64,000 bases of DNA from the NCBI RefSeq assembly GCF_029892155.1, contig NZ_JARZAG010000022.1, forward strand, positions 98,048 to 162,047, written 5' to 3'. The stretch's first letter is position 1; the number at the start of each line of letters is the position of its first letter. The DNA comes from Kitasatospora sp. GAS204B. Its GTDB lineage: Bacteria; Actinomycetota; Actinomycetes; Streptomycetales; Streptomycetaceae. A program made the position numbers and the translations under genes. The notes beneath the pieces were generated by a model. The model did no database searches, was not told the origin of the DNA, and saw nothing but the letters and a program-made list of their open reading frames with translations. Shown here piece after piece: positions 17,992 through 26,288 of the stretch.

Positions 17992-18071
17992 CCTAGGGCC
18001 TCTCTTACGGATCTTGCCGGGCGCGCGACGCCGGGCGCTGATCCGACAAGATCCGTAAGAGAGGCCCTAGG
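17992..18071. mobile_element. 80-bp MITE-like perfect inverted repeat flanked by CTAG
   Basis: Two perfect 25-bp arms (17992-18016 and 18047-18071) enclose a 30-bp GC-rich loop. Each arm runs from CCTAGG through GGCCTCTCTTACGG to ATCTTG. Both outer ends contain CTAG, which fits a 4-bp target duplication or target preference as in some IS5-type elements. No transposase lies between the arms, so it looks like a miniature element or fused IS ends. It sits between hsp20 and the truncated DeoR gene and could also act as a bidirectional terminator. Confidence 0.6.
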
Positions 18072-18431
18072 CGAAAGCACGCTTGCCGAGCTTGGTGGAG
18101 TCGGCGACCACGATCAGCTGGTCGTCCCGCCGTTCAAGCCCACCCTCGCACCGGGCGGCACGAGGGCGGCGGCCGCCTTCGCGAGCCGGTTCTTCTCGTC
18201 CGCCTGGCGCACCGCCTTGTAGCGCAGCGGCAGGTCGTAGGCGACGCCACTCAGCACCGCGCCACCGCGGGTGCGGGTGAGCAGTTGCTGCCGGGCGAGT
18301 TCCTCCATGTCGCGGCGGACCGTCGCCATGGGGACGCCCAACAGCTCAGCCGCTGCCCCGACTTCGATCCGACCCCGGTCGCCCAGGACCTCGAGCAGTC
18401 GCGTCCAGCGCTCGTACGTCCCCATCACCAC
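18068..18431 (-). pseudogene. Truncated DeoR-family sugar regulator
   Basis: The N-terminal helix-turn-helix is intact (YERWTRLLEVLGDRGRIEV, then PMATVRRDMEELA), and the frame runs to the ligand-domain motif VGLNGGTT at about residue 104, where it hits TGA. Directly after, in another frame, the DNA encodes LIVVADSTKLGKRAFA, a motif found some 75-80 residues further on in full-length DeoR proteins (about 250 residues). An internal deletion therefore removed the middle of the gene, and the 3' end stops at the CTAG-flanked inverted repeat. It is divergent from the amino-sugar/tagatose operon and was probably its AgaR-like repressor. Confidence 0.8.
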
Positions 18432-18486
18432 TGCTCATCACCACTCCTCGACCGTCGTGCCGACGGCGAGCGCAACATGCGGAAAA

Positions 18487-18555
18487 GCGCATCACCTCGA
18501 TCCATCGTTGCGCATTTATGCGCGGAAACGCTATACATGGATCACATTCGCGCAT
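18487..18555 (+). promoter_or_regulatory. Promoter and operator cluster for the SIS operon
   Basis: GCGCAT occurs at 18487-18492, within the palindrome GCGCATTTATGCGC at 18510-18523, and at 18550-18555. The palindrome overlaps a plausible -35 TTGCGC (18508-18513), followed after 18 bp by TATACA (18532-18537). The repeated GCGCAT words between the divergent regulator and the operon look like DeoR-family binding sites. With the regulator now broken, the operon may be derepressed or controlled by another protein. Confidence 0.5.
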
Positions 18556-18586
18556 CGAGCGCTGTGCTCGCCTCTGGAGGATCCCC

Positions 18587-19456
18587 ATGTCCCATGTCGC
18601 CGACGAGATCGCCAGCCAGCCGCAGTGCTGGCGGCGCGCCATGGAGCCGGCACCGGCCGGTCTGCCCGAGCCCGGCGAGCGGGTGGCGGTGGTGGGCTGC
18701 GGCACCTCGCTCTACATCGCGCAGGCCTATGCCGCGCTGCGCGAGTCCAGCGGCCAGGGCGAGACCGACGCCTTCGCCGCCTCGGAGTTCCCCGCCGACC
18801 GCCGCTACGACCGGGTGGTGGCGATCAGCCGATCCGGCACCACCACCGAGGTGCTGGCCGCGCTGAACCGCACCGCCGCGCCGACCGTCGCGCTCACCGG
18901 TGACCTCGCCACGCCGATCAGCACCGCCGCCGACACCCTCATCGACCTGCACTTCGCCGACGAGAAGTCGGTGGTGCAGACCCGGTTCGCCACCACCGCC
19001 CTGGTCCTGCTGCGCAGCCACCTGGGCCTGACCCCGCCCGACCTGCCCGAGCAGGCCGAGCTCGCGCTGACCACCGAGCTGCCGCAGGGAGCCGGCCAGG
19101 CAAGCCAGTTCACCTTCCTCGGCACCGGCTGGACGATCGGCCTGGCCAACGAAGCCGCGCTCAAACTCCGCGAGGCCGCCGGCGCGTGGACCGAGTCCTA
19201 CCCGGCGATGGAGTACCGGCACGGCCCGATCAGCGTCACCGACCAGAACAGCCTGGTCTGGTTCCTCGGCGAACCCCCGGCCGGCCTGGTCGAGCAGGTC
19301 CGCCGGACCGGCGCCACCGTCGCCACCTCCCGCCTGGACCCGCTCGCCCAGCTGATCCTCGCCCAGCGCCTGGCCGTGGCCCTGGCCCAGGCCAAGGACC
19401 TGGACCCCGACCAGCCGCGCCACCTCACCCGCTCGATCATCCTGGCACCGCAGTGA
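18587..19456 (+). CDS. agaS: SIS-domain sugar isomerase/deaminase (AgaS-like)
   Basis: The 289-residue protein starts at the ATG at 18587 behind GGAGG. It has two SIS folds: the first with VAVVGCGTSLYIAQ and AISRSGTTTEV, the second with FLGTGWTIGLANEAALKLRE and the typical PAMEYRHGPIS. This matches GlmS-isomerase-like AgaS proteins that deaminate/isomerise an amino-sugar 6-phosphate to the ketose phosphate. With kinase, PfkB and class II aldolase genes in the same operon, galactosamine-6-phosphate to tagatose-6-phosphate is the likeliest reaction, though glucosamine-6-phosphate is possible. Confidence 0.85.
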   Translation: MSHVADEIASQPQCWRRAMEPAPAGLPEPGERVAVVGCGTSLYIAQAYAALRESSGQGETDAFAASEFPADRRYDRVVAISRSGTTTEVLAALNRTAAPTVALTGDLATPISTAADTLIDLHFADEKSVVQTRFATTALVLLRSHLGLTPPDLPEQAELALTTELPQGAGQASQFTFLGTGWTIGLANEAALKLREAAGAWTESYPAMEYRHGPISVTDQNSLVWFLGEPPAGLVEQVRRTGATVATSRLDPLAQLILAQRLAVALAQAKDLDPDQPRHLTRSIILAPQ

Positions 19457-20400
19457 CCGTCATCGCCCTGGACGTCGGCGGCACCCGGATCAAAGCCGGC
19501 GTCATGGCCCCGGACGGCACCGTGCTGCACACCGAACACCGCGCCACCCGAGCCGAGTTCGGCCCCGATGCCGTCCTCGAAGCCGTACTCGGCTGCGCCG
19601 CCGAGCTCTCCCGCGTGTACGCCCCGAGGGCGGCCGGCCTCGCCGTCCCCGGACTGGTTGACGAAGCGTCAGGAGTCGCCGTCTTCGCCGCCAATCTCGG
19701 CTGGCGCCAGGTCCACCTCCAGCGGTGGCTCGCAAAGGAGTTGGGGATCCCGGTCGCTTTCGGACACGACGTGCGGGCGGGCGCCCTGGCCGAGGCCAGA
19801 CTCGGCGCCGGCCACGGCTGCCGCTCCTTCCTCTTCGTCCCGGTCGGCACCGGCATCGCCGCCGCCGTCATGCTGGACGGACGCGCAATGACCGGCAGCC
19901 ACGGCTTCGCCGGCGAACTGGGACACCTGGTGGTCCGGCCCGGCGGCGAGCCCTGCCCGTGCGGCGGCCGGGGCTGCCTGGAGACCCTCGCCTCCGCGGC
20001 CGCCATCGCCCGCCGCTACCAACAGGCCACCGGAGAAAGGGAGATCAGCGGCCGGTGTGACATCACCGCCGAGGACGTCCAACACCGCGCGGCGGCCGGC
20101 GACCAGCACGCCGCGCGGATCTGGCGGGAGGCCATCGAGGCGCTCGCCGACGGCCTGGCCGCCGCGATCACCCTGCTGGACCCGGAGCGGATCGTCATCG
20201 GCGGCGGCCTCGCCGACGCCGGGCAACCCTACTTCGGCCCGCTGCGAGCGGCCCTGGCCACCCGTCTGACCTTCCAACGGATGCCGGAGATCCGCCCCGC
20301 CGCCCTCGGCCACCAGGCCGGCTGCCTGGGCGCCGCACTGCTCGCCCAGGACCTCCGACAGCCGCCCGGGCAGGGCCCGGCAGGCGGGAGGGACTCGTGA
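19453..20400 (+). CDS. ROK-family sugar kinase
   Basis: The 315-residue ROK protein has no N-terminal DNA-binding domain, so it is a kinase. The phosphate-binding motif is LDVGGTRIKAG; the catalytic Asp is in FGHDVRAG; the ROK zinc signature is EPCPCGGRGCLETLAS. The GTG start overlaps the SIS stop. It probably phosphorylates an aminosugar (N-acetylgalactosamine/glucosamine or mannosamine type) feeding the downstream steps. Substrate identity is inferred only from the operon. Confidence 0.88.
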   Translation: MTVIALDVGGTRIKAGVMAPDGTVLHTEHRATRAEFGPDAVLEAVLGCAAELSRVYAPRAAGLAVPGLVDEASGVAVFAANLGWRQVHLQRWLAKELGIPVAFGHDVRAGALAEARLGAGHGCRSFLFVPVGTGIAAAVMLDGRAMTGSHGFAGELGHLVVRPGGEPCPCGGRGCLETLASAAAIARRYQQATGEREISGRCDITAEDVQHRAAAGDQHAARIWREAIEALADGLAAAITLLDPERIVIGGGLADAGQPYFGPLRAALATRLTFQRMPEIRPAALGHQAGCLGAALLAQDLRQPPGQGPAGGRDS

Positions 20401-21461
20401 TCCTCACGGTCACGCTCAACGCCGCGCTCGACGTCACGTACCGGGTGGACCGGCTGCGCCCGCACACCAGTCACCGTGTCCGGTCGGTGGCCGAACGGGC
20501 CGGCGGCAAAGGCATCAACGTCGCCCGCGTACTGCATGCCCTCGCGCGCGAGACCACCGGACAGGACAGCGTCCGACCGGGCACCGTCCGACGGGACACC
20601 GTCGAACACGAGGTCGTCGTCACGGGGTTGGCCGGCGGCGCGGCCGGTGCGGCGCTGCGCGAGGAGCTGGCGACGGCCGGGCTGCGCGACCGGCTGGTGC
20701 CGATCGCGGGCAGTTCGCGCCGCACCGTCGCAGTCGTCGACGAACAGGCCGGTGACACCACGATCCTGCTGGAGCCGGGACCGGTGGTCACCGACGCCGA
20801 ATGGGCCCATTTCCTCGACTGGTTCGACCGGCTACTGCCCCGGGCCGCCGCCCTGGTCCTCGCCGGCAGCCTGCCGGGCGGGGTGCCCGCCGACGCGTAC
20901 GCCGTCCTGCTGCGCAGGGCACGCGCCCACGGCGTGCCCGCCGTCCTCGACGCCGACGGCGCGCCGCTGCTGGCCGGCCTGGCCGAAGCGCCCGCCGTGG
21001 TCAAACCGAATGCCGCCGAACTCACCGCCGCCACCGGCGAGTCGGACCCCTGGGCGGCAGCCCGGGCGCTGCGCGCCGCCGGAGCGCGGGCGGTGGTCGC
21101 CTCGTTGGGTGCGGACGGGCTCATCGCCGTGACCTCGCAGGGTAGTTGGCAGGTGCGGCCGCCACGCCGGTTGGCCGGCAACCCGACCGGGGCCGGTGAC
21201 GCGGCCGTCGCCGCCCTCGCCCTCGGCCTGATCACCCAGGCACCCTGGCCGGTCCGGCTCGCCCAGGCGGTGGCCCTGTCGGCCGCCGCCGTCGCCGCAC
21301 CGCTGGCCGGGGACTTCGACCACGCCGTCTATCGCGGCCTGCTCGACCAGTTGGACGTCACTCCGTCGCCTCCGTTCTCGCCTCCGTTCTCGCCTCCCTG
21401 CTCGCCTGCCTGCTCGCCTCCTTCGTCCCCGGAGAACTCCCGTGCCGCTGACCGCCACTGA
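20397..21461 (+). CDS. PfkB-family hexose kinase (1-phosphofructokinase/tagatose-6-phosphate kinase type)
   Basis: The 354-residue kinase starts at a GTG overlapping the ROK stop. The N-terminal VTLNAALDVTY and GGKGINVARVL are typical of the 1-PFK/LacC branch. The ATP/catalytic motif is NPTGAGDAAVAAL. It should phosphorylate tagatose-6-P or fructose-1-P to the bisphosphate for the following aldolase. The C terminus carries an odd tail of repeated SPPF/SPPC/SPAC units, encoded by a 12-bp degenerate repeat near 21360-21425, which extends the gene into the aldolase start (20-bp overlap). Confidence 0.9.
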   Translation: MILTVTLNAALDVTYRVDRLRPHTSHRVRSVAERAGGKGINVARVLHALARETTGQDSVRPGTVRRDTVEHEVVVTGLAGGAAGAALREELATAGLRDRLVPIAGSSRRTVAVVDEQAGDTTILLEPGPVVTDAEWAHFLDWFDRLLPRAAALVLAGSLPGGVPADAYAVLLRRARAHGVPAVLDADGAPLLAGLAEAPAVVKPNAAELTAATGESDPWAAARALRAAGARAVVASLGADGLIAVTSQGSWQVRPPRRLAGNPTGAGDAAVAALALGLITQAPWPVRLAQAVALSAAAVAAPLAGDFDHAVYRGLLDQLDVTPSPPFSPPFSPPCSPACSPPSSPENSRAADRH

Positions 21462-22281
21462 CGAGATCGTCGCCAAGGCCGCGAACGCCGCTCGCGGCGT
21501 CGGCGCGTTCAACGTCATCCAGCTCGAACACGCCCAGGCCATCGTGGCCGGCGCCGAGGCCGCCGGCGCCCCGGTGATCCTGCAGATCAGCGAGAACGCC
21601 GCCCGCTACCACGGCGCGCTCGCCCCCATCGGCGCCGCCACACTGGCGGTCGCCGCCGCCGCCCGGGTGCCGGTCGCCGTCCACCTCGACCACGCCACCT
21701 CCGTCGAGCTGGTTCACCAGGCCGTCGAACTCGGCTTCAGCTCCGTCATGTTCGACGCCTCGGCGCTGGACTACGCGCGGAACGTCCAGACCACCGCCGA
21801 GGTCGTCGCCCACTGCCACCGGGCCGGGGTCTGGGTCGAGGCCGAACTCGGCGAGGTCGGCGGCAAGGACGGCGTGCACGCCCCCGGCGCCCGCACCGAC
21901 CCCACCGAAGCCGCCGCCTTCGTCGCCGCCACCGGGGTGGACGCGCTCGCCGTCGCGGTGGGCACCTCGCACGCCATGCTCACCCGGGACGCGGTACTGG
22001 ACTTCGACCTGATAGCCGCGCTGCGGGCCACCGTTGCCGTCCCGCTGGTGCTGCACGGCTCCTCCGGAGTCGCGGACAGGCACCTGACCACCGCCGTCGA
22101 GGCGGGGATGACCAAGGTCAACATCGCCACCCATCTGAACCAGGTCTTCACCACCGCCGTCCGCGAGACCCTCGCCGCCCAGCCGAAGCTCGTCGACACC
22201 CGCCGCTACCTGGGCGCCGGACGCACCGCGATGGCCGGCGAAGTCGCGCGGCTGCTCGGCGTGCTGAACGCCGCGCTCTGA
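21442..22281 (+). CDS. Class II fructose/tagatose-bisphosphate aldolase
   Basis: The 279-residue class II aldolase starts at the GTG at 21442, which follows GGAGAA. Zinc-binding and catalytic motifs are visible: VHLDHATS, EAELGEVGG, VGTSHAM and VLHGSSGV followed by KVNIATHLN. It cleaves fructose- or tagatose-1,6-bisphosphate to DHAP and glyceraldehyde-3-P. Its place after AgaS-like and PfkB genes favours tagatose-1,6-bisphosphate (AgaY/GatY role). It closes the four-gene operon and converges on the Lrp-type regulator. Confidence 0.92.
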   Translation: MPLTATDEIVAKAANAARGVGAFNVIQLEHAQAIVAGAEAAGAPVILQISENAARYHGALAPIGAATLAVAAAARVPVAVHLDHATSVELVHQAVELGFSSVMFDASALDYARNVQTTAEVVAHCHRAGVWVEAELGEVGGKDGVHAPGARTDPTEAAAFVAATGVDALAVAVGTSHAMLTRDAVLDFDLIAALRATVAVPLVLHGSSGVADRHLTTAVEAGMTKVNIATHLNQVFTTAVRETLAAQPKLVDTRRYLGAGRTAMAGEVARLLGVLNAAL

Positions 22282-22362
22282 CGGCGGGCCGGAGTGGTAC
22301 CAACGGCAGCCACGGCAAGCGCTTTCCAGTTCGGCCCGGCCGGCGCTCCGTCACCCGATGTG

Positions 22363-23418
22363 TCAGGCCCGCCCACCAGTCCGGCCCCGCGGGCGGGTCA
22401 CGTCGTCGTCCACCCCCGCCCAAGGGTCGATCCCGACATAGCCCACCGACCGGCCCTCGCCGTCGAGCAGGTGGCCGACCAGCTTCACCATCCGCAGCGT
22501 CACCTGCCGATCCACCACCCGGGCCTGCGGGAACCGTCGGGCTAGCCGGGCCTCGACCCGGCGCGTGTCGGCGATCTGATGCGTCACCACCGACGCCACC
22601 ACGTTCGCCGCCGCCCCCGCGACCACCCCGCACATCCGGGTCTCGGTCTGCTCCGCGAGCCACCCGGTGGCCGCGTCCAGGTCCGGCGCGGGCACCTCCA
22701 GCCAGAGCACGGTGTGCACCGTGCGCCCGGCCAGCCGCTGGGAGGCGTCGCAACGAAGCACCAGGCGGCCCGACTCGCGCAGCTCGCCGACCCGGCGCCG
22801 GACCGTGGTGGATGGCAGCCCGGTGCGCTCGGCGAGCTGGGCGAACGGCATCCGGCCGTCCGCGCCGAGCTCCCGGATCAACCACCAGTCGACCAACGCG
22901 GCGCGCTTGGCGGGCAGTTCCGCCGCCGTCGGGTCGGCGCCGCCGATCGCCTCACGCTGCGCGGGGTCCAGCGCGCCCTCCCGCCACCGACTGCCCTCAC
23001 GCAACGTGCGCTCGACGAAGGCCGTGCGCGTGCGCAACACACCCGGCGCGCGCCCGATCCGGTCCAACGCGTACGTCGTCACCTGGGCCGGCTCGACCCC
23101 GACCACCGTCACCAGCAGGTCGGCCGAGCCGGTGATCACCTCGATCGTCGCGGCCTGCGGATCGGCCGCCAGCGTGGCGGCGACGGCGCCGACCTCGTTC
23201 GACCGGCACTCGACCGACACCAGGGCCATCAGCCCCATGCCCCAGTGCTCGGCCGAGGGGTAGCAGGTCACCCAGGCGTCCCGGTCGGCGGAGAGCCTGG
23301 CCCAACGGCGCGACAGGGTGGCCGGGTCGACGCCGAGCGGTGCGGCCAGCCTGGACCAGGTCGCCCGCGGGTCCAGCCGGAGCGCGTCGACCAGGACGAG
23401 GTCGAGTTCGTCGATCAT
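22363..23418 (-). CDS. Double-domain Lrp/AsnC-family regulator
   Basis: About 351 residues from the ATG at 23418. It contains two Lrp units in tandem: an AsnC-type HTH at residues about 5-50 with an effector-binding ab domain (residues about 65-145), then a second HTH (MPFAQLAERTGLPSTTVRRRV) with a second ab domain. This layout is common in actinobacterial amino-acid-responsive regulators. The ligand is unknown. A perfect TTGC/GCAA palindrome lies 8 bp upstream of the start and suggests autoregulation. No divergent partner operon is evident. Confidence 0.88.
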   Translation of the reverse strand: MIDELDLVLVDALRLDPRATWSRLAAPLGVDPATLSRRWARLSADRDAWVTCYPSAEHWGMGLMALVSVECRSNEVGAVAATLAADPQAATIEVITGSADLLVTVVGVEPAQVTTYALDRIGRAPGVLRTRTAFVERTLREGSRWREGALDPAQREAIGGADPTAAELPAKRAALVDWWLIRELGADGRMPFAQLAERTGLPSTTVRRRVGELRESGRLVLRCDASQRLAGRTVHTVLWLEVPAPDLDAATGWLAEQTETRMCGVVAGAAANVVASVVTHQIADTRRVEARLARRFPQARVVDRQVTLRMVKLVGHLLDGEGRSVGYVGIDPWAGVDDDVTRPRGRTGGRA

Positions 23419-23425
23419 GGCTGAT

Positions 23426-23440
23426 TCTTGCACCGCAAGA
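23426..23440 (-). promoter_or_regulatory. 15-bp palindrome upstream of the Lrp-type gene
   Basis: TCTTGCACCGCAAGA is a perfect 6-3-6 inverted repeat ending 8 bp before the regulator ATG at 23418. Its position and TTGC/GCAA arms fit an Lrp/AsnC autoregulatory operator. Confidence 0.45.
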
Positions 23441-23647
23441 TCTGGCCTGGCGAGCTCATGCGTTGGCGGTTCACCCCACCCCGGCCGGCCATTCGAGAGC
23501 TGATGGGGTTCCTTGACTCCGGCTCTCCGCGCGACCTCGTGACTGGTCTACGGGCCCTCGTCAAGGGTGGAAAGACTCAGGTCGACCTGAGCCATCCGCA
23601 CCTTGGCGGTGCCTCGATCCGAACGGACACTGGGAGCGGAGGTACAC

Positions 23648-24262
23648 ATGAGTGTCTTCGCCAAGCTCGCCAGGGTGACCCCGCTCGCTCCCCTGCTGCT
23701 CGTCGTCTCGATCCTGTCCATCCTCACACTCGGGGCCCCGCCCGACATGGCACGGCAACGCCTCCGTGGGGCACGGCAGTTACGCCGGTTCGCGAAGCGC
23801 TGCGGCGCTTACCAGGAACACGTCGTCGAACGCAGGACGGGCGCCGGCGTCTTCGGCAGGGACCCGTGCTGGGAGACAGTAACGGCGCTCCGGCCAGGGG
23901 ACGTCACCGAGGTGACGGCCGAGGTAGCCCGCGCACTGCAGAGTGCGGGCTACGCCTGGAACGCCGGCTTCGCCGGGGACTCGAACCGGAAGTGGCCAGG
24001 CACGCCGACCCGCCCCGCTCTGCAGGTTTCCCTGGTCCCGGCAGGCGGTGCCCTTGCCAGGATCGGCCACCTCGCCGTCCCGCGACGAGCACGGCTTGGA
24101 CTGGTGCTGGTGTGGTCGCACAGCGGCGCTCCAGACGTTCCGGGCCGCGCCGACTACGGGAACGGGAAACGTCTCCGCTACCGCCGGCTCCTGCCCCCGG
24201 TCGTTCCGACCGGCAGCACCGGCGTGCTGATGCAATTCAGCGAGTGCCGGCCAACGGGCTAG
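23648..24262 (+). CDS. Small exported or membrane-anchored hypothetical protein
   Basis: The 204-residue protein starts at the ATG at 23648 behind GGAGG. The N terminus (VTPLAPLLLVVSILSILTLG) is a membrane anchor or uncleaved signal. The rest is soluble and basic, with two Cys (KRCGAY, DPCWET) that could pair outside the cell and a third near the C terminus. No family is recognised. It stands alone between the Lrp regulator and a patch of gene remnants. Confidence 0.6.
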   Translation: MSVFAKLARVTPLAPLLLVVSILSILTLGAPPDMARQRLRGARQLRRFAKRCGAYQEHVVERRTGAGVFGRDPCWETVTALRPGDVTEVTAEVARALQSAGYAWNAGFAGDSNRKWPGTPTRPALQVSLVPAGGALARIGHLAVPRRARLGLVLVWSHSGAPDVPGRADYGNGKRLRYRRLLPPVVPTGSTGVLMQFSECRPTG

Positions 24263-24393
24263 GAGCGGCCGGTGCCCGCGCCACTTCCTCGCTCCGCCGG
24301 TCCCCGCCGCACAGATTCAGACCTGCTCACCCTGACGCCCCATCGACGGCGCGCTGCCTTGCGGTCGAGCGCCACGGCGCTGGGGCTGCTCGA

Positions 24394-24480
24394 CATCCCG
24401 GCCAGCGGCACGCCGGCTCCGGCCAAGTTCCGAATCTTGACCAGCCGGAGCAGGTCGGCCGACCCGTAACGCCGGTCGCC
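24394..24480 (-). pseudogene. Remnant of a MerR-family regulator HTH
   Basis: A short minus-strand stretch encodes GDRRYGSADLLRLVKIRNLA followed by GAGVPLAGM. This matches the wing and second helix region of MerR-type DNA-binding domains (typically RRY..ADL.RL..IR..). There is no N-terminal helix upstream in frame and no effector domain afterwards, so it is a decayed fragment. Confidence 0.45.
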
Positions 24481-24505
24481 CGAGCAACAAGCTGCCCGGC
24501 ACGCC

Positions 24506-24769
24506 ATGTACAGGAACATCGCCCACCTCACGGTCGGCCAAGGGCAACAGGGCGGCTGGGGCTTCGGGATGGCGGTGCGCACCCATCGTGGCGACCACGC
24601 GTCCATCGGCCAGTTCGGCTGGGACGGCGGTACCGGCACCACGGCCTACGCCGACCCGGACAACCAGCTCACCGGAATCCTGCTCACCCAGGTAGGGATG
24701 TCGACCCCGGACTCGGCACGGCTCATCCACGACTTCTGGACCACGCTCTACCAGGCCACCGACGACTGA
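24506..24769 (+). pseudogene. C-terminal fragment of a serine hydrolase (beta-lactamase-like)
   Basis: Eighty-seven residues (GGWGFGMAVRTH, then QFGWDGGTGTTAYADPDN and ILLTQVGM) match the end of class C beta-lactamase/esterase-type serine hydrolases. The SxxK and YxN motifs and the first 300 or so residues are absent. It overlaps no intact gene and adjoins the MerR remnant, so this is a degraded locus. Confidence 0.65.
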
Positions 24770-24829
24770 CGACCGTGGCCTGCTGATCCGGTCGTCGGCA
24801 CGGCATCCGGCGGCGGAACGGACTGAGCG

Positions 24830-25255
24830 TCAGGAACGAGCGTACGGCGTGGTCATGATCTCCATGTTGTGCCCGTCCGGGTCGTCGAAGTACGCGCCCC
24901 GGCCACCGAACAGGTGGTTGATCCGGCCCGGGTCGGTGTGGCTGGGGTCCGCGTAGTACGTCACCCGGATCGCCTCCAACCGGGCGATCATGGCGTCGAA
25001 CTGGTCGTCGGGCACCAGAAAGGCGTAGTGCTGCGACTGGATCGGCTCACCACGCGTCTCGTAGTAGTCCAGCGTCACGCCGTTGCCGAGGTCGACCGGC
25101 AGGAAGGGCCCGAACGGGGCACTCACCTCCAGGCCCAGGACCTCGGCGAGGAACCCGGCGGACAGCTGTCGGTCGGTGGCGTGGACGACGGTGTGGTTGA
25201 GCTGGACGGTAGTGGTCTCGTGCTGGCGCTGCTGGTGCTGCTGGTCGTGCGGCAT
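24830..25255 (-). CDS. VOC-superfamily (glyoxalase/dioxygenase fold) protein
   Basis: The 141-residue single VOC module has an N-terminal Gln/His-rich stretch (HDQQHQQRQHE), then LNHTVVHATD with a likely metal His, the LDYYET strand and a C-terminal FDDPDGHNMEIM motif with the usual Glu ligand. Family members include glyoxalases, dioxygenases and antibiotic-binding proteins, and the substrate is not predictable. The ATG at 25255 is preceded by a GGTACC/AGAG region rather than a strong Shine-Dalgarno. Confidence 0.88.
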   Translation of the reverse strand: MPHDQQHQQRQHETTTVQLNHTVVHATDRQLSAGFLAEVLGLEVSAPFGPFLPVDLGNGVTLDYYETRGEPIQSQHYAFLVPDDQFDAMIARLEAIRVTYYADPSHTDPGRINHLFGGRGAYFDDPDGHNMEIMTTPYARS

Positions 25256-25438
25256 TCGGGGTACCTCTCTCCGAGTCTTGGTTCCATTGTGGAACGGCGC
25301 GCGGCGCGCCGGAAGGAGGACAGGAGGAGGGCAGGGCGGGGCTCTCTGGCCCCCCTCGCGCTCACGCCGAGGCCGGGCGCCTCACTGGTGGGAGCGGCCC
25401 CCTTTCGGGAGCCGCTCCGTTGGTGTGTGCGTTCGGCG

Positions 25439-26131
25439 TCAGCCCGCGACGTTGAGCGCGGTGTCGTCGATCACGAAGCTGGTGGTGCCGCCGTTGGCGT
25501 CCGTCTCGGTGCCGCTGAACCTCAGCGTGACGGTCTGGCCCGCGTAGGCCGACAGGTCGGCGGTGTGCTGGGTGTAGCCGGTGCCGGCGTCCAGGTTGGA
25601 GTACGTGGCCACCGTGCCGAGCACGGCGCCGCTGCCGTTCAGGAGCTGGACGTTGAGGTTGTCCGGCTTGGCGGTGCCGGTGCTCTCGGTGGTGTCGACG
25701 TGCAGCCAGTAGGAGAGGGTCGCGGTGCAGCCTGCCGGGATGGTGACGGTCTGCGAAACGGTGTCCGTACCAGACGTCGAGTTGCCGTCCAGCCAGGCGT
25801 CCCAACTGCCCGAGTGCGCGGGCTCGTCGACCGTGTCACTGTTGATCGGCGCCGAGCCGGTCGTGGAACTCTGGCTCCACGGCGTCGTGTTGGTTCCGTT
25901 CTCGAAGCCCGGGTTGCCGAGGAGTTGGGCCGGGGTGCAGCTCGGGCCCGAGGCGGTGACGGTCAGCGTGTACGTGGCCGTGTGGGTGGCCGAGGCGCCG
26001 GTGCCGGTGATGGTGATCGGGTAACTGCCGGCCGGCGTGGCGGCGCTGGTGATGATCGACAGCGCCGCGGAACCACCGGCGTTCACCGAGGCCGGGCTGA
26101 ACGAAGCCGTGGCTCCCGACGGCAGCTGCGC
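25439..26131 (-). pseudogene. C-terminal remnant of a secreted protease-like protein
   Basis: The open frame begins mid-domain (LPSGATASFSPASVNAGG) without a start codon or signal peptide. It encodes an Ig-like domain of the type found in streptomycete secreted peptidases (ASVNAGGSAALSI, then TGTGASATHTATYTLTV). A jelly-roll domain follows with LLGNPGFENG, WDAWLDG and FVIDDTALNV. The catalytic region that normally precedes these is missing; upstream the frame runs into unrelated sequence and a stop at 26206. It is probably a deletion remnant. Confidence 0.7.
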
Positions 26132-26288
26132 GCGGGCCTCCCGGGGGCCGGCCGCACGCCTGAAGCGTTCATCAGTGTGAATGAGAATCAGAATACTGAA
26201 GCTTTACCGTAGCAAGCCTTGTCGGTGACCCGTCCAATCGCGACCGTCTTAGGCAGCGTGACCCAACGTCAACTGGGAGTGGGCACAG

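Noticed and set aside
18114..18431. The 105-codon DeoR N-terminal frame as a functional small regulator
   Set aside because: It stops inside the ligand domain, and scraps of the missing C-terminal part follow in another frame, so decay is the simpler reading.
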